Positions 44,109-52,831 of a stretch of DNA of 64,000 nt are shown piece after piece. The translations under genes were made by a program, and so were the position numbers. The stretch spans positions 310,001-374,000 of the forward strand of contig CBDICI010000003.1 in assembly GCA_965277345.1 (NCBI GenBank), written 5' to 3'. Each line of letters begins with the position of its first letter. Positions within the stretch are counted from its first letter, which is position 1. The DNA is from CAIOYC01 sp965277345 (GTDB taxonomy: Bacteria; Pseudomonadota; Alphaproteobacteria; Caulobacterales; Caulobacteraceae). Below the pieces are notes generated by a model. It was not told the origin of the DNA, ran no database searches, and saw only the letters and a list, made by a program, of their open reading frames with translations.

Positions 44109-44893
44109 GTGAACGCGAGCAGGGCCCGCGTGGCGGCGGTGACGTCGGGCTGGCGCATCAGGCTTTCGCCGACGAGCATGGCGCTCGCGCCGGCGCGGGA
44201 AAGGCGGGCGGCGTCAAGGGCGGTGAAGAGGCCGCTTTCGCCCACCAGCAGGGCGTTTTCCGGCTTCAGCGGGGCCAGCCGTTCGGTGACGGCGAGGTCC
44301 ACGTGGAAGCTGCGGAGGTCGCGGTTATTGATGCCGATCAGCCGGGCGCCGAGGCGACCGGCGCGTTCCATCTCCCCCGCGTCGTGCACCTCCACCAGCG
44401 CATCCATGCCGAATCGGGCGGCCTCGATCATCAGGGCGGCGGCCAGCGAATCATCGATCATGGCGAGGATCACCAGGATGGCGTCGGCGCCCAGCGCCCG
44501 CGATTCGGCCACCTGCCAGGGATCGACCAGGAAGTCCTTGCGGAGGACGGGGAGGGGGCAGGCGGCGCGCGCCGCGGCCAGATAGGCGTCGTCGCCCTGG
44601 AAGCTCGGCCCGTCGGTCAGCACGCTCAAACAGGCCGCGCCGCCCTCGGCATAGGCGCGCGCCAGGGCGGGCGGATCGAAATCGGCGCGGATCAGGCCCT
44701 TGGAGGGGCTGGCCTTCTTGATTTCGGCGATCAGGGCCGGGCGGCCGGGCCGGGCGGCCTCAGTCAGTGCTTTGGCGAAGCCCCGCCCGGGCGAGGCGGC
44801 GCGCGCGACGGCCTCCACATCGCGCCCCTCGGCCCTTCGCGCGGCGACCTCTTCGCGTTTGTAGGCGGCAATATTGGCGAGGATGTCGCTCAT
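44105..44893 (-). CDS. trpC: Indole-3-glycerol phosphate synthase
   Basis: This 262-residue TIM-barrel enzyme begins MSDILANIAAYKREEVAARR, with PALIAEIKKASPSKGLIRAD (about 58-77; catalytic Lys and Glu region), VLRKDFLVDPWQV (about 114-126) and GINNRDLRSFHVDL near 183-196. It closes the indole ring in tryptophan synthesis. It is downstream of trpD, separated by a repeat element whose right end (GGGGGAGGAG) appears to be its ribosome-binding site. Confidence 0.97.
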   Translation of the reverse strand: MSDILANIAAYKREEVAARRAEGRDVEAVARAASPGRGFAKALTEAARPGRPALIAEIKKASPSKGLIRADFDPPALARAYAEGGAACLSVLTDGPSFQGDDAYLAAARAACPLPVLRKDFLVDPWQVAESRALGADAILVILAMIDDSLAAALMIEAARFGMDALVEVHDAGEMERAGRLGARLIGINNRDLRSFHVDLAVTERLAPLKPENALLVGESGLFTALDAARLSRAGASAMLVGESLMRQPDVTAATRALLAFT

Positions 44894-44896
44894 GGT

Positions 44897-45031
44897 CTCC
44901 TCCCCCTCGCAGAGGGGGAGGGGAACCGCGAAGCGGTGGAGGGGGCAGCGCCGCCCTGTCTGGTTATCGTCGCGCGGCCCCCTCCACCACCCTTCGGCTG
45001 GTCCCCCTCCCCCGCTACACGAGGGAGGAAA
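44897..45031. repeat. GC-rich inverted-repeat intergenic element, copy 2
   Basis: About 135 bases with the same block order as 24891-25040: CCTCCCCCTC and GAGGGGGAGG near one end, ACCGCGAAGCGGT, then GGAGGGGGC, a central GGTTAT, and CCCCCTCCAC before a final GAGGGAGGA. It fills the whole gap between trpD and trpC. On the minus strand its edge provides the GGAG-rich region just before the trpC start. Confidence 0.78.
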
Positions 45032-45043
45032 TTGCTGGCGCAC

Positions 45044-46075
45044 CTATCCATTGGAGATCGCCACCAGCCGGTCCAGCGCCGCCAGCGCGCGGCCGTCGTC
45101 GATGGCGGCGGCGGCGCGCTCCCAGCCTTCGCGCAGGGTCTCCACCGTTTCGGCCACCAGGAAGGCGGCGGCGGCGTTCAGGCACGCCACGTCGCGATAG
45201 GCCCCCCTCTTGCCGCTGAGGAGGTCGCGGAGCGCCAGGGCGTTCTCCGCCGGATCGCCGCCTTTGAGGTCATCGAGCCCCGAACGGGGCAGGCCCACGG
45301 CCTCCGGCGCGATGTTGAACAGTCGGAGGCCCCCCCTCTCCCCATCGCCCCTCCATTCGGCCACCTGATTGACGCCGGTGGTGGTCATCTCGTCCATGCC
45401 GTCGCCGTGCACCACCCAAGCCCGTTCGGCTCCGAGCGCGCCGAGGACCCGGGCCAGCGGCTCCAGCCGACGCGGCTCCGCCACGCCCAGCACCTGCCGC
45501 CGCGCCCCGGCCGGGTTGGAGAGGGGCCCCAGAAGGTTGAAGATGGTGCGGAAACCGAGGTCGCTCCGCACCGGCATCACGTGGCGCATGGCGCCGTGGT
45601 GGGCGGGGGCGAACAGGAAACACACCCCGGCCTCGTCCAGCGCGCGCCGCTGCAAGTCGGCCCCCGCCTCGATATTCACGCCCAGCGCCGCCAGAACGTC
45701 GGAGGAGCCGGAGCGGGAGGAGAGGGCGCGCGTGCCGTGCTTGGCCACCTTCAGCCCGCCGCCCGCCGCCACGATGGCCGCGGCGGTGGAGACGTTGAAG
45801 GTGTGCAACCCGTCGCCGCCGGTGCCGCAGGTGTCGATCACCGGATAGGGCACGTCCAGGTGCACCGCGGTGCGGCGCATCACCCGGGCGCAGGCGGTGA
45901 TCTCGCCCACCGTTTCGCCCCGCATCCGCATGGCGGTGACGGCGGAGGCCACCTGGGCCGGGGAGGCCTCGCCCCGCAGGCAGGCGGAGAAGAAGATGTC
46001 GGCGTCCTCTTCCGACAGGGTCGCGCCGTCCGCGAGGCGGCCGAGCAGCGGTTTGAAGGCCTCGGAGGCGGTCAT
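45044..46075 (-). CDS. trpD: Anthranilate phosphoribosyltransferase
   Basis: This 343-residue enzyme has the PRPP-binding signature VIDTCGTGGDGLHTFNVSTA (about 78-97), KHGTRALSSRSGSSDVLAAL (about 113-132) and the dual-metal site region around HGDGMDEMT. It transfers phosphoribose to anthranilate. Its start overlaps the trpG stop by four bases. Confidence 0.97.
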   Translation of the reverse strand: MTASEAFKPLLGRLADGATLSEEDADIFFSACLRGEASPAQVASAVTAMRMRGETVGEITACARVMRRTAVHLDVPYPVIDTCGTGGDGLHTFNVSTAAAIVAAGGGLKVAKHGTRALSSRSGSSDVLAALGVNIEAGADLQRRALDEAGVCFLFAPAHHGAMRHVMPVRSDLGFRTIFNLLGPLSNPAGARRQVLGVAEPRRLEPLARVLGALGAERAWVVHGDGMDEMTTTGVNQVAEWRGDGERGGLRLFNIAPEAVGLPRSGLDDLKGGDPAENALALRDLLSGKRGAYRDVACLNAAAAFLVAETVETLREGWERAAAAIDDGRALAALDRLVAISNG

Positions 46076-46671
46076 GCGGCGGGCTGCAGGGCGGCCACCG
46101 GCAGGCCGGCGATGCGCAGGAAGTTGGCCAGCATGGCGTGACCGCCCTCGGTGGCGATGGATTCGGGGTGGAACTGCACGCCGTGGATGGGGCGTGTTGC
46201 ATGGTGGAAGCCCATCACCTCGCCATCGGCGGTCCAGGCGTTGACGATCAGGCTGTCCGGCAGATCGGCGCGCGGCGTGGCGAGGGAGTGGTAGCGCGTG
46301 GCGGTGAACGGGCTCGGCAGGCCGGCGAATACCCCCGTACCGTCGTTCAGGATCGGGCTGGTCTTGCCGTGCATCAGCGACTTGGCGCGGGTCACCTTGC
46401 CGCCGAAGGCCTGGGCGATGGCCTGGTGGCCGAGGCAGACGCCGAGGATCGGCAGGCTCGCCGGCGCCGTCTCCAGCACTTCCAGGCAGATGCCGGCCTC
46501 GCTCGGGGAACAGGGACCGGGGGAGAGCAGCAGGGCCTCCGCCCCCATGGCCAGGGCCTCGGCCGCGCCGAGCTGGTCGTTGCGGCGCACCACCGTCCTC
46601 GCCCCAAGCTCGGCCAGATAGTGGGCGAGGTTGTAGGTGAAGCTGTCATAGTTATCGATGACCAGGATCAT
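46072..46671 (-). CDS. trpG: Anthranilate synthase component II (glutamine amidotransferase)
   Basis: This 199-residue class I amidotransferase begins MILVIDNYDSFTYNLAHYLA. The nucleophile Cys is in GVCLGHQAIAQAFGG (about 77-91), and the His/Glu of the triad are in VQFHPESIATEGG. It supplies ammonia to TrpE, encoded about 350 bases upstream on the same strand. In some bacteria the same subunit also serves folate synthesis. Confidence 0.97.
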   Translation of the reverse strand: MILVIDNYDSFTYNLAHYLAELGARTVVRRNDQLGAAEALAMGAEALLLSPGPCSPSEAGICLEVLETAPASLPILGVCLGHQAIAQAFGGKVTRAKSLMHGKTSPILNDGTGVFAGLPSPFTATRYHSLATPRADLPDSLIVNAWTADGEVMGFHHATRPIHGVQFHPESIATEGGHAMLANFLRIAGLPVAALQPAA

Positions 46672-46776
46672 GGCGTGGCCCTTGCGGAACCGCGCTTCTA
46701 GGCCGCGTAGGCGCGCACGCCAAGGGATCGGTGAGATGGCAACCCACCGTTAACCGTTTCCGCGCTCCTTTGGGCC

Positions 46777-46983
46777 ATGCAGCTTGAGCCCCCATCCCCG
46801 TTGCCGTCGCTGGACCGGGTCCGCACCGGCCTGCAGACGCCGGCGCGGCGGCGCACCCCCATGTGGACCCTCCTGCTGGCGGCGAGCTTCGCGGCGGTGG
46901 CGGGCGTCTCGGCCGCAGCGGTGATGATCCTCGGCCCCGGCGGGGCGGCCACCGGAGCGCGAAGCGCACCGATCGAGCGCTGA
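46777..46983 (+). CDS. Small single-span membrane protein, hypothetical
   Basis: This 68-residue frame begins MQLEPPSPLPSLDRVRTGLQ, then TPMWTLLLAASFAAVAGVSA forms one hydrophobic helix, and the tail is short and basic. It lies alone on the plus strand between trpG and trpE, which are on the minus strand. The Shine-Dalgarno sequence is weak. No family is recognised. The clean hydrophobic segment gives moderate support for coding. Confidence 0.5.
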   Translation: MQLEPPSPLPSLDRVRTGLQTPARRRTPMWTLLLAASFAAVAGVSAAAVMILGPGGAATGARSAPIER

Positions 46984-47007
46984 TCCTCCCTGCGCCGCGG
47001 GGGAGGA
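46984..47007. repeat. Short GC-rich hairpin, fragment of the inverted-repeat element
   Basis: TCCTCCC (46984-46990) and GGGAGGA (47001-47007) form a 7-base stem around a G/C-rich loop, between the stops of the small membrane protein and trpE. The arms equal the outer ends of the elements at 24891-25040 and 44897-45031, so this may be a decayed or minimal copy, and it may help end both transcripts. Confidence 0.5.
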
Positions 47008-47014
47008 GATCTTC

Positions 47015-48541
47015 TTACTCGAAGCGCCAGGCCTCGGCGGCGGCGCGGCGCAGGGCGCGGGACTTGTGCAGGGTCTCTTCGTATTCGGCGTCGGGATCGC
47101 TGTCGGCCACCACGCCGCCGCCGGCCTGGACGTACATCACCCCGTCCTTCACCAGGGCGGTCCGCAGCACGATACAGGTGTCCACCGACCCGCCCGCGGA
47201 AATATAGCCCGCCGCCCCGGCATAGACGAGGCCGCGCTTGACGCCCTCCAACTCGTCGATGATCTGCATGGCGCGCACCTTCGGCGACCCCGAAAGCGTG
47301 CCGGCGGGGAGCGCGGTCAGGATCACGTCCACCGGGTCCAGTCCCTCCGGCGCATCGCCCTCCACATTGGAGACGATGTGCATGACGTGGCTATAGCGCT
47401 CGACCTTGAAGCTTTCGGTGACGCGGACCCGAGGGGCGGTGGAGACCGGCGCATTGGCCCCCTCGTCGCGCAGCATCACCGCGCGGCCCACATCGTTGCG
47501 ACCGAGGTCGAGCAGCATGAGGTGTTCGGACAACTCCTTGGGATCGGCGAGCAGTTCGCGCTCCAGCCGCTGATCCTCTTCCACCGTGGCGCCGCGCGGG
47601 CGGGTGCCGGCGATGGGGCGGATGGTGACCTTGCCATTGCGCAGGCGCACCAGGATTTCCGGGCTCGACCCCACCAGCTGAAAGCCGTCGAAGTTCAGAT
47701 AATAGAGGAAGGGAGAGGGGTTGGTGCGTCGCAGCGACCGGTAGAGCGCGAACGGATCGCCCGGCAACGGCGCGGAAAAACGGTGGCTCGGCACCACCTG
47801 GAAGATGTCGCCGGCCTCGATATAGCGTTTCGCCCGCTCCACCACCTGATGATAGTCCTGCCTGGAAGTGCTTGACTCCATGGGATTTTCCGGCCGCTGT
47901 TTACCCTCCTGGCTCGTTGGCAGGGCGGTGCGCAGGTCGGCCCGCACGCGGTCCAGCCGGGCGATGGCCTCGGCATAGGCCTGCTCGGTGGGGGTCGCGT
48001 CCGGCCACACCGGTGTGATCAGCACGATCTCCTGCGCGATGGCGTCGAACACCGCCACCACCGAGGGCCGCGCCATCACCGCATCGGGCAGCGAGAGGGG
48101 GTCGGGCTTAGCCGCGCCCACCGGCTCCACCAGGCGGATCATGTCATAGCCGATCACGCCGAACAGGCCGGCCGCCATGGGGGGGAGTTCGGCGGGGAGG
48201 GCGATGGCGGAGGCCGCGACCAGGGCGCGGAGCGAGTCCAGCGCGGGCGCCGGCTCGGGGGTGAAGCGGCCCGCGGCGATAGCCTCGCCCCGCGCCACCT
48301 CGGCCCGCTCGCCGAAGGCGCGCCAGACCAGATCGGGCCGGAGCGCGATGATGGAGTAGCGACCGCGCCAGGCGCCGCCCTCCACCGACTCGAACAGGAA
48401 GGAATAGGGGCCGCCTCGCCCGATCTTCAGATAGGCCGAGACCGGGGTCTCAAGATCGTCGATAACCCGGGTCCACACCACCTGCGCCTCTCCGGCGGCG
48501 TAGATCGCGGTGAAGGCCGGAAAGGCGGGCAGAACGCTCAT
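47015..48541 (-). CDS. trpE: Anthranilate synthase component I
   Basis: This 508-residue chorismate-utilising enzyme has the C-terminal motifs FQVVPSHRFSAPL (about 245-257), IRPIAGTRPRGATVEEDQRL (about 310-329), LDLGRNDVGR, and TLPAGTLSGSPKVRAMQIID-like sequence near 411-430. With TrpG it converts chorismate to anthranilate. It is separated from trpG by the opposite-strand small gene, so trpE and trpGDC may have separate promoters. ppiD ends shortly upstream of it on the same strand. Confidence 0.96.
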   Translation of the reverse strand: MSVLPAFPAFTAIYAAGEAQVVWTRVIDDLETPVSAYLKIGRGGPYSFLFESVEGGAWRGRYSIIALRPDLVWRAFGERAEVARGEAIAAGRFTPEPAPALDSLRALVAASAIALPAELPPMAAGLFGVIGYDMIRLVEPVGAAKPDPLSLPDAVMARPSVVAVFDAIAQEIVLITPVWPDATPTEQAYAEAIARLDRVRADLRTALPTSQEGKQRPENPMESSTSRQDYHQVVERAKRYIEAGDIFQVVPSHRFSAPLPGDPFALYRSLRRTNPSPFLYYLNFDGFQLVGSSPEILVRLRNGKVTIRPIAGTRPRGATVEEDQRLERELLADPKELSEHLMLLDLGRNDVGRAVMLRDEGANAPVSTAPRVRVTESFKVERYSHVMHIVSNVEGDAPEGLDPVDVILTALPAGTLSGSPKVRAMQIIDELEGVKRGLVYAGAAGYISAGGSVDTCIVLRTALVKDGVMYVQAGGGVVADSDPDAEYEETLHKSRALRRAAAEAWRFE

Positions 48542-48558
48542 AACCGGTTCAGGGGGGG

Positions 48559-50523
48559 TCAGCGGGCCGGCGAATGGCCGGCGGGAGCGGAGCCGGCCGC
48601 GGCGGCATCGACGCCGAGCGCCTGGCGGGCGCGGCTATAATCGACCTTGGGCTTGATCTTGCGCAGGGCGGCGAGGCGCACCGCGCCCCCGAGATCGTCG
48701 AACAAGGCGCGCGTGACGGGGATGCGGGCGGCCTCGGCCCGGCCCGCCAACTGCGGCGCCGGCGCCTCCTGCACCTTCTCCAGCCTAGCGACGATCAGGC
48801 CGGGCCTGGTGTCCTGGCCCTGAACCACATCGCCCACCTTGGCCTGGAACAGCTGACCCAGCAGGTCGGCGGTATAGGGCGTGGGTTGGCCGGGCGCGGC
48901 CGGCTGCGCCGCGCTGCGGAGAACATTGTTCGCCTGCACCACCTTGGCGCCCACCTCGGCGGCGGCGGCGTCCAGCGACTTGCCGCCCTTGATCTCGGCC
49001 ACCAGGCCATCGGCCTTGGCCTTCAGCCGGTCGAACAGGGCCTTCAGCATGAACTGGCGGGAGATGGCGTCGCGCACCTTGGTCGGCCCCACCTGCTCGT
49101 CCAGCGTGAACAGGGCGGGGGGCAGCACCCTGTCCACATGCACCACCCAATATTCGCCCTGGCCAAGGTCCATCACGTCGCTCTCACCGCCGGCGGGCAG
49201 GGTGAAGGCGGTCTGCAGCACCTGGGGCGGCAGGTTGGCGCGCTGGCCCTGAAGCGTGGCCCCCTGGGCCATCAGCGGCGGCAGGGTGGCGACCTGCTGG
49301 TCCGACGCCTTGGCGGAGGCCGCCATGTCCGCGCCGCCGGAATGGGTGTCGTCGTACTTCTGGACCAGATCGTAGATCTTCTCCTTGGCCTGTTCCTGCT
49401 TCACCTCGCCCTCGATCTTGGCGCGGGCCTCGTTCAGCGTCACATCCTTGCCCGGCGTGATGGCGGTGACCTTCAGCACGGCGAGGCCGAGGTCGCCCTG
49501 GATCGGGGCGGACACCTCGCCGTCCTTCAGGGCGAAGGCGGCGCTCGCCAGCTTGGAGTCGGCGATGGCCGATTTGGGGGTCTGCTGGTAGCTGTTGGCG
49601 GTGGCGCCCGTGTCTTTGGCGATGGCGGTGGGGTCCTCCCCCGCCTTCAGCTTCTGAGCCACCGCCTGCCCCATTTTCGCGTCCTTGACCGTCATCTGGA
49701 TCACGGTGCGCTTTTCGGGGGTGGAGAGGGTGTCCTTCTCGAAATTGAAGCGCTTCTGCACCTCGGCCTCGGGCGCCGCGATTGTCTGGGCCAAGTTGAC
49801 GGCGGAGAAGTGCACCAGGCTCAGCACCCGCATTTCCGGCTTGGTCAGTTGCACCGCGTTCTGCTTGATGAAGTCGTTCAGTTGCGCGTCGGTGGGCTTG
49901 GGGACGTCTCCCACCACCTTGGGCTCAATGACGAAATAGCCGAAGTCACGGCCTTCCTGTTGGAAGGCGGCCTGGACCAGACCGTAGATGCGCGGCGCCT
50001 TCAGCCCGGCGGCGAGGCCGGCGATATATTGGCGCTGGGCGATGGTGTCGCGAAACTCGTTGTCGGCCTGCACCTCGGTCATGTGCCGCTGGGCCAGGAG
50101 GCGGGCATAGGTCTGCGGGTCGAACTGGCCGGTGACCGGATTGAAGAAGGCCTGGACCTTGCGGATTTCATCGGCGATCAACTTGTCCGCCGGATTGACA
50201 CCCTCCGCCTGCATCAGCGCGCCCGAGGCTTCGGCCGAGGCCAGCCCATCGACGATGCTGCGGTCCAGGCCGTATTTCACCGCTTCGTCCACCGAGAGGG
50301 TCTGGTGCGCCTCCTGCTCTCGGCGGGTCTTCTCCTGATCGAAGATATCCTTGAACTGGACCGAATTGATCGGCGGACGGGCGCCGGCCTTCACCACCGC
50401 GTCGGAAAAGGTCGAGCTGTTGAAGACGTCCTTGATGCCCCACACGCCGAAGCTGATCACCAGCAGGCCAAGCAGAAAGGTGGCGAAAGGCGATTTCGCG
50501 AAGGCGCGGATACCGGCGAGCAT
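48559..50523 (-). CDS. ppiD: PpiD-type peptidyl-prolyl isomerase / periplasmic folding factor
   Basis: This 654-residue protein begins MLAGIRAFAKSPFATFLLGL with a single N-terminal anchor helix (LLGLLVISFGVWGI). A SurA-N-like chaperone region follows, with a parvulin-like segment around 250-360 and long helical regions. It would sit in the inner membrane facing the periplasm near SecYEG and help newly exported proteins fold. It is divergent from tpiA. The frame extends upstream across tpiA's antisense, but the anchor marks the start. Confidence 0.88.
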   Translation of the reverse strand: MLAGIRAFAKSPFATFLLGLLVISFGVWGIKDVFNSSTFSDAVVKAGARPPINSVQFKDIFDQEKTRREQEAHQTLSVDEAVKYGLDRSIVDGLASAEASGALMQAEGVNPADKLIADEIRKVQAFFNPVTGQFDPQTYARLLAQRHMTEVQADNEFRDTIAQRQYIAGLAAGLKAPRIYGLVQAAFQQEGRDFGYFVIEPKVVGDVPKPTDAQLNDFIKQNAVQLTKPEMRVLSLVHFSAVNLAQTIAAPEAEVQKRFNFEKDTLSTPEKRTVIQMTVKDAKMGQAVAQKLKAGEDPTAIAKDTGATANSYQQTPKSAIADSKLASAAFALKDGEVSAPIQGDLGLAVLKVTAITPGKDVTLNEARAKIEGEVKQEQAKEKIYDLVQKYDDTHSGGADMAASAKASDQQVATLPPLMAQGATLQGQRANLPPQVLQTAFTLPAGGESDVMDLGQGEYWVVHVDRVLPPALFTLDEQVGPTKVRDAISRQFMLKALFDRLKAKADGLVAEIKGGKSLDAAAAEVGAKVVQANNVLRSAAQPAAPGQPTPYTADLLGQLFQAKVGDVVQGQDTRPGLIVARLEKVQEAPAPQLAGRAEAARIPVTRALFDDLGGAVRLAALRKIKPKVDYSRARQALGVDAAAAGSAPAGHSPAR

Positions 50524-50673
50524 GGGTGGGTCTGACCTCGAACGCGCGCCGTCGGAGCCGGCCGCCCTCGCCCTATAATCCGCCGCTTGCCGCGCTAGCA
50601 AGGCGCACGCGCCGGCCGTGGGCGTGACAAACCCCCGACGATCGCCTAGCCGGGGCGAAATCCTGGAGAAACC

Positions 50674-51432
50674 GTGACCATGAGCCCGACCGTCCGCCCG
50701 CTGATCGCCGGGAACTGGAAGATGAACGGCCTGGGCGCCGACCTGGCCGAGGCGCGGGCGATGGCGGAGGTGTTGCGGGGCGAATCGGCGTGCGCGCGGG
50801 TAGCGCTGTGCCCGCCCTTCACCCTGATCTCCCGCCTGGCGGAAGCGGTCGCGGGCTCGCCGATAGAGGTGGGGGCGCAGGACGTGCACGCCGCGGCGTC
50901 GGGCGCCTTCACCGGCGATGTATCCGCCGCCATGCTGCGAGACGCCGGGGCGCGGCTGGTGATCCTCGGCCATTCCGAGCGCCGCACTTTGCAAGGCGAG
51001 ACCGACGCGCTGGTCGCCGCCAAGGTCGAGGCGGCGCTGGCGGGTGGGCTTGAGCCCATCGTCTGCGTCGGCGAAACCCTGGAACAGCGCAAGGCGGGCG
51101 ATGCGGAGGCGGTCGTCCGGACGCAACTGGAGGGATCGCTGCCCTCAACCCTCTCTGGCAGGGTCTTCGCCGTCGCCTACGAACCGGTCTGGGCCATAGG
51201 CAGCGGACTGACCCCGACGCCGGACGAGATCGCCGCCATCCACGCCGCCGTCCGCTCGGCTCTGGCCAAACGTTTGGGACAGGGCGGGGGCAGGGCGCCG
51301 ATCCTCTACGGCGGCTCGGTGAAGCCCGGCAACGCGGCGGAAATCCTGGCCCTGCCCGAGGTCGGCGGGGCGCTGGTGGGCGGCGCCTCGCTCAAGGCCG
51401 CCGACTTCCTCTCGATCATACGTGCGGTCTAG
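50674..51432 (+). CDS. tpiA: Triosephosphate isomerase
   Basis: This TIM has LIAGNWKMNGLGADLAEARA (about 10-29; catalytic Asn/Lys), VILGHSERRT (about 92-101; catalytic His), FAVAYEPVWAIGSGL (about 164-178; catalytic Glu) and LYGGSVKPGNA. It interconverts dihydroxyacetone phosphate and glyceraldehyde-3-phosphate. GTG 50674 has GGAG at ideal spacing. ATG 50680, two codons on, is the alternative start. Confidence 0.97.
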   Translation: MTMSPTVRPLIAGNWKMNGLGADLAEARAMAEVLRGESACARVALCPPFTLISRLAEAVAGSPIEVGAQDVHAAASGAFTGDVSAAMLRDAGARLVILGHSERRTLQGETDALVAAKVEAALAGGLEPIVCVGETLEQRKAGDAEAVVRTQLEGSLPSTLSGRVFAVAYEPVWAIGSGLTPTPDEIAAIHAAVRSALAKRLGQGGGRAPILYGGSVKPGNAAEILALPEVGGALVGGASLKAADFLSIIRAV

Positions 51433-51447
51433 GCGCTCGGACCCTCT

Positions 51448-51816
51448 CTAACCCGGGCGCTTCAGCGCCTTGTCCGCCTGGCACTGGCTGAGCCGGCGCT
51501 GCTTCACCCAGACGATGTTCGTCACCCGCATGGATTTGCGGTCATAGTGGGCGTGGAGACAGGCGCAACCATAGCCGTGATCGCCGGCATTGGTCACCAC
51601 CCACTGCTTGCCGGTGAAATCCGGCAGGTCCGCGCCCGTGGCCTGATAGCCGCCCTGTTCCGAAATGGTCCACTCGCCCGCCCGGTCGGTCAGCCACCAG
51701 TTGGCGGGCGTGGGATTGGCGATCCAGCCGCACCGTGTCTCGGCGGGCGCCCCGAGTACGGGTCCCGACGCCAACGAGGCGGCGACCAGACCGGCCCACA
51801 GCCTAAGGAGTTTCAA
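51448..51816 (-). CDS. DUF4087-type exported protein
   Basis: This 122-residue protein has a signal peptide (MKLLRLWAGLVAASLASGPV) and a mature part opening TRCGWIANPTPANWWLTDRA and ending with a Cys-containing core (GDHGYGCACLHAHYD). This pattern is that of DUF4087 proteins, whose function is unknown. TTG 51816 follows AAGGAT at good spacing; the longer open frame upstream is not supported. Cys residues suggest disulfides in the periplasm. Confidence 0.78.
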   Translation of the reverse strand: MKLLRLWAGLVAASLASGPVLGAPAETRCGWIANPTPANWWLTDRAGEWTISEQGGYQATGADLPDFTGKQWVVTNAGDHGYGCACLHAHYDRKSMRVTNIVWVKQRRLSQCQADKALKRPG

Positions 51817-51946
51817 TTCTGCAATCCTTTCAAGTATTTGATGCAAAAAGGTGAATCCCAGAAAACCATGCGGCGTTTTGGCATGGTGACCTTCCCGAGG
51901 CCTGGATTGATACAAGGCGGCAATAAATATGTCCGGGGCGTAACAA

Positions 51947-52831
51947 ATGATACAGTCCGTCGCAGGTTCGAACCGACCGTCAGCATCGCACGGGTTGCGC
52001 ATCTTCGTCATCAGCCTGAAACGCCGGGCGGATCGGTCGGCGCACATGCGGGTGCTGCTGGCGGCGCGGGGGCTGACGGCGGAACTCGTCGAGGCGGTGG
52101 ACGGCAGGGCGCTGACCGACGAACAGAAAGCCCGCTACCATCGCGAACGCGCGCTGGCGGTCTATGGCGCGGAGATGAACGCCGCCGAGATCGGCTGCCA
52201 CCTCAGCCATATGAGCGTCTATCGCCGCATGGTCGATGAAGGGATCGAGACCGCGCTGGTGCTCGAGGACGACATCGACTGCGACGCCGATTTCGCGGCG
52301 GTGCTTGACTCGGTCATGGCTTCGCCCCGCCGCGACTGGCTGGTCCTGCGCCTGCAAAGCACCAAGGACGAGGTCATCAACGCCTCAAGGGCCGCCACCC
52401 AAGGCGACCGCGCCGAGGTGTTCCATGGCCGCACCATGAGCCGGGTGCGCACCGGTGTACTGGGCGGCTGCGGCTATCTGATCCGTCAGCAAGGGGCGCA
52501 GCGTATGCTCCGCTACGCCCACCGCCCGTTCATGCCCATCGACCAGACCCTGGACCGCTATTGGGAGAACGGCATCGAGCCTTATGTGCTGCGGCCTTTC
52601 CCCGTGCGGCAGAACCCGCGCATCGCCTCCGAGATCGCCGAGCGCAAGGTGAAGGCGGCATTGAGCCCGAGGCTGACGGCGGTGCGCCGCACCCGCCGCG
52701 CGCTGGACGGCGTGCGCAAGCGGATATTCGCCATGGTGAGCATGGAGGGCTGGCGCCGGTTCGCCGTCTTGCCGCGTCTGACCGCGCCCGGCCATGCCTG
52801 GCGTCCCGCCGCGTCGCCCGCCAATGGCTGA
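51947..52831 (+). CDS. Glycosyltransferase family 25 (LPS-type) protein
   Basis: This 294-residue protein has the GT25 hallmarks: IFVISLKRRADRSAHM (about 19-34), the acceptor-side EIGCHLSHMSVYRRMVDEG (about 81-99), and the metal-binding VLEDDIDCDADF (about 105-116). GT25 enzymes add galactose or similar sugars to lipooligosaccharide. The upstream 51820-51946 is AT-richer than its surroundings. Its stop overlaps the next gene by eight bases, so the two form a pair. Confidence 0.88.
   Translation: MIQSVAGSNRPSASHGLRIFVISLKRRADRSAHMRVLLAARGLTAELVEAVDGRALTDEQKARYHRERALAVYGAEMNAAEIGCHLSHMSVYRRMVDEGIETALVLEDDIDCDADFAAVLDSVMASPRRDWLVLRLQSTKDEVINASRAATQGDRAEVFHGRTMSRVRTGVLGGCGYLIRQQGAQRMLRYAHRPFMPIDQTLDRYWENGIEPYVLRPFPVRQNPRIASEIAERKVKAALSPRLTAVRRTRRALDGVRKRIFAMVSMEGWRRFAVLPRLTAPGHAWRPAASPANG

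Noticed and set aside
43352..46141. A 929-codon plus-strand open frame across lexA, trpC and trpD
   Set aside because: It is the shadow of three well-identified minus-strand genes. Its composition is random-like and it crosses the intergenic repeat.
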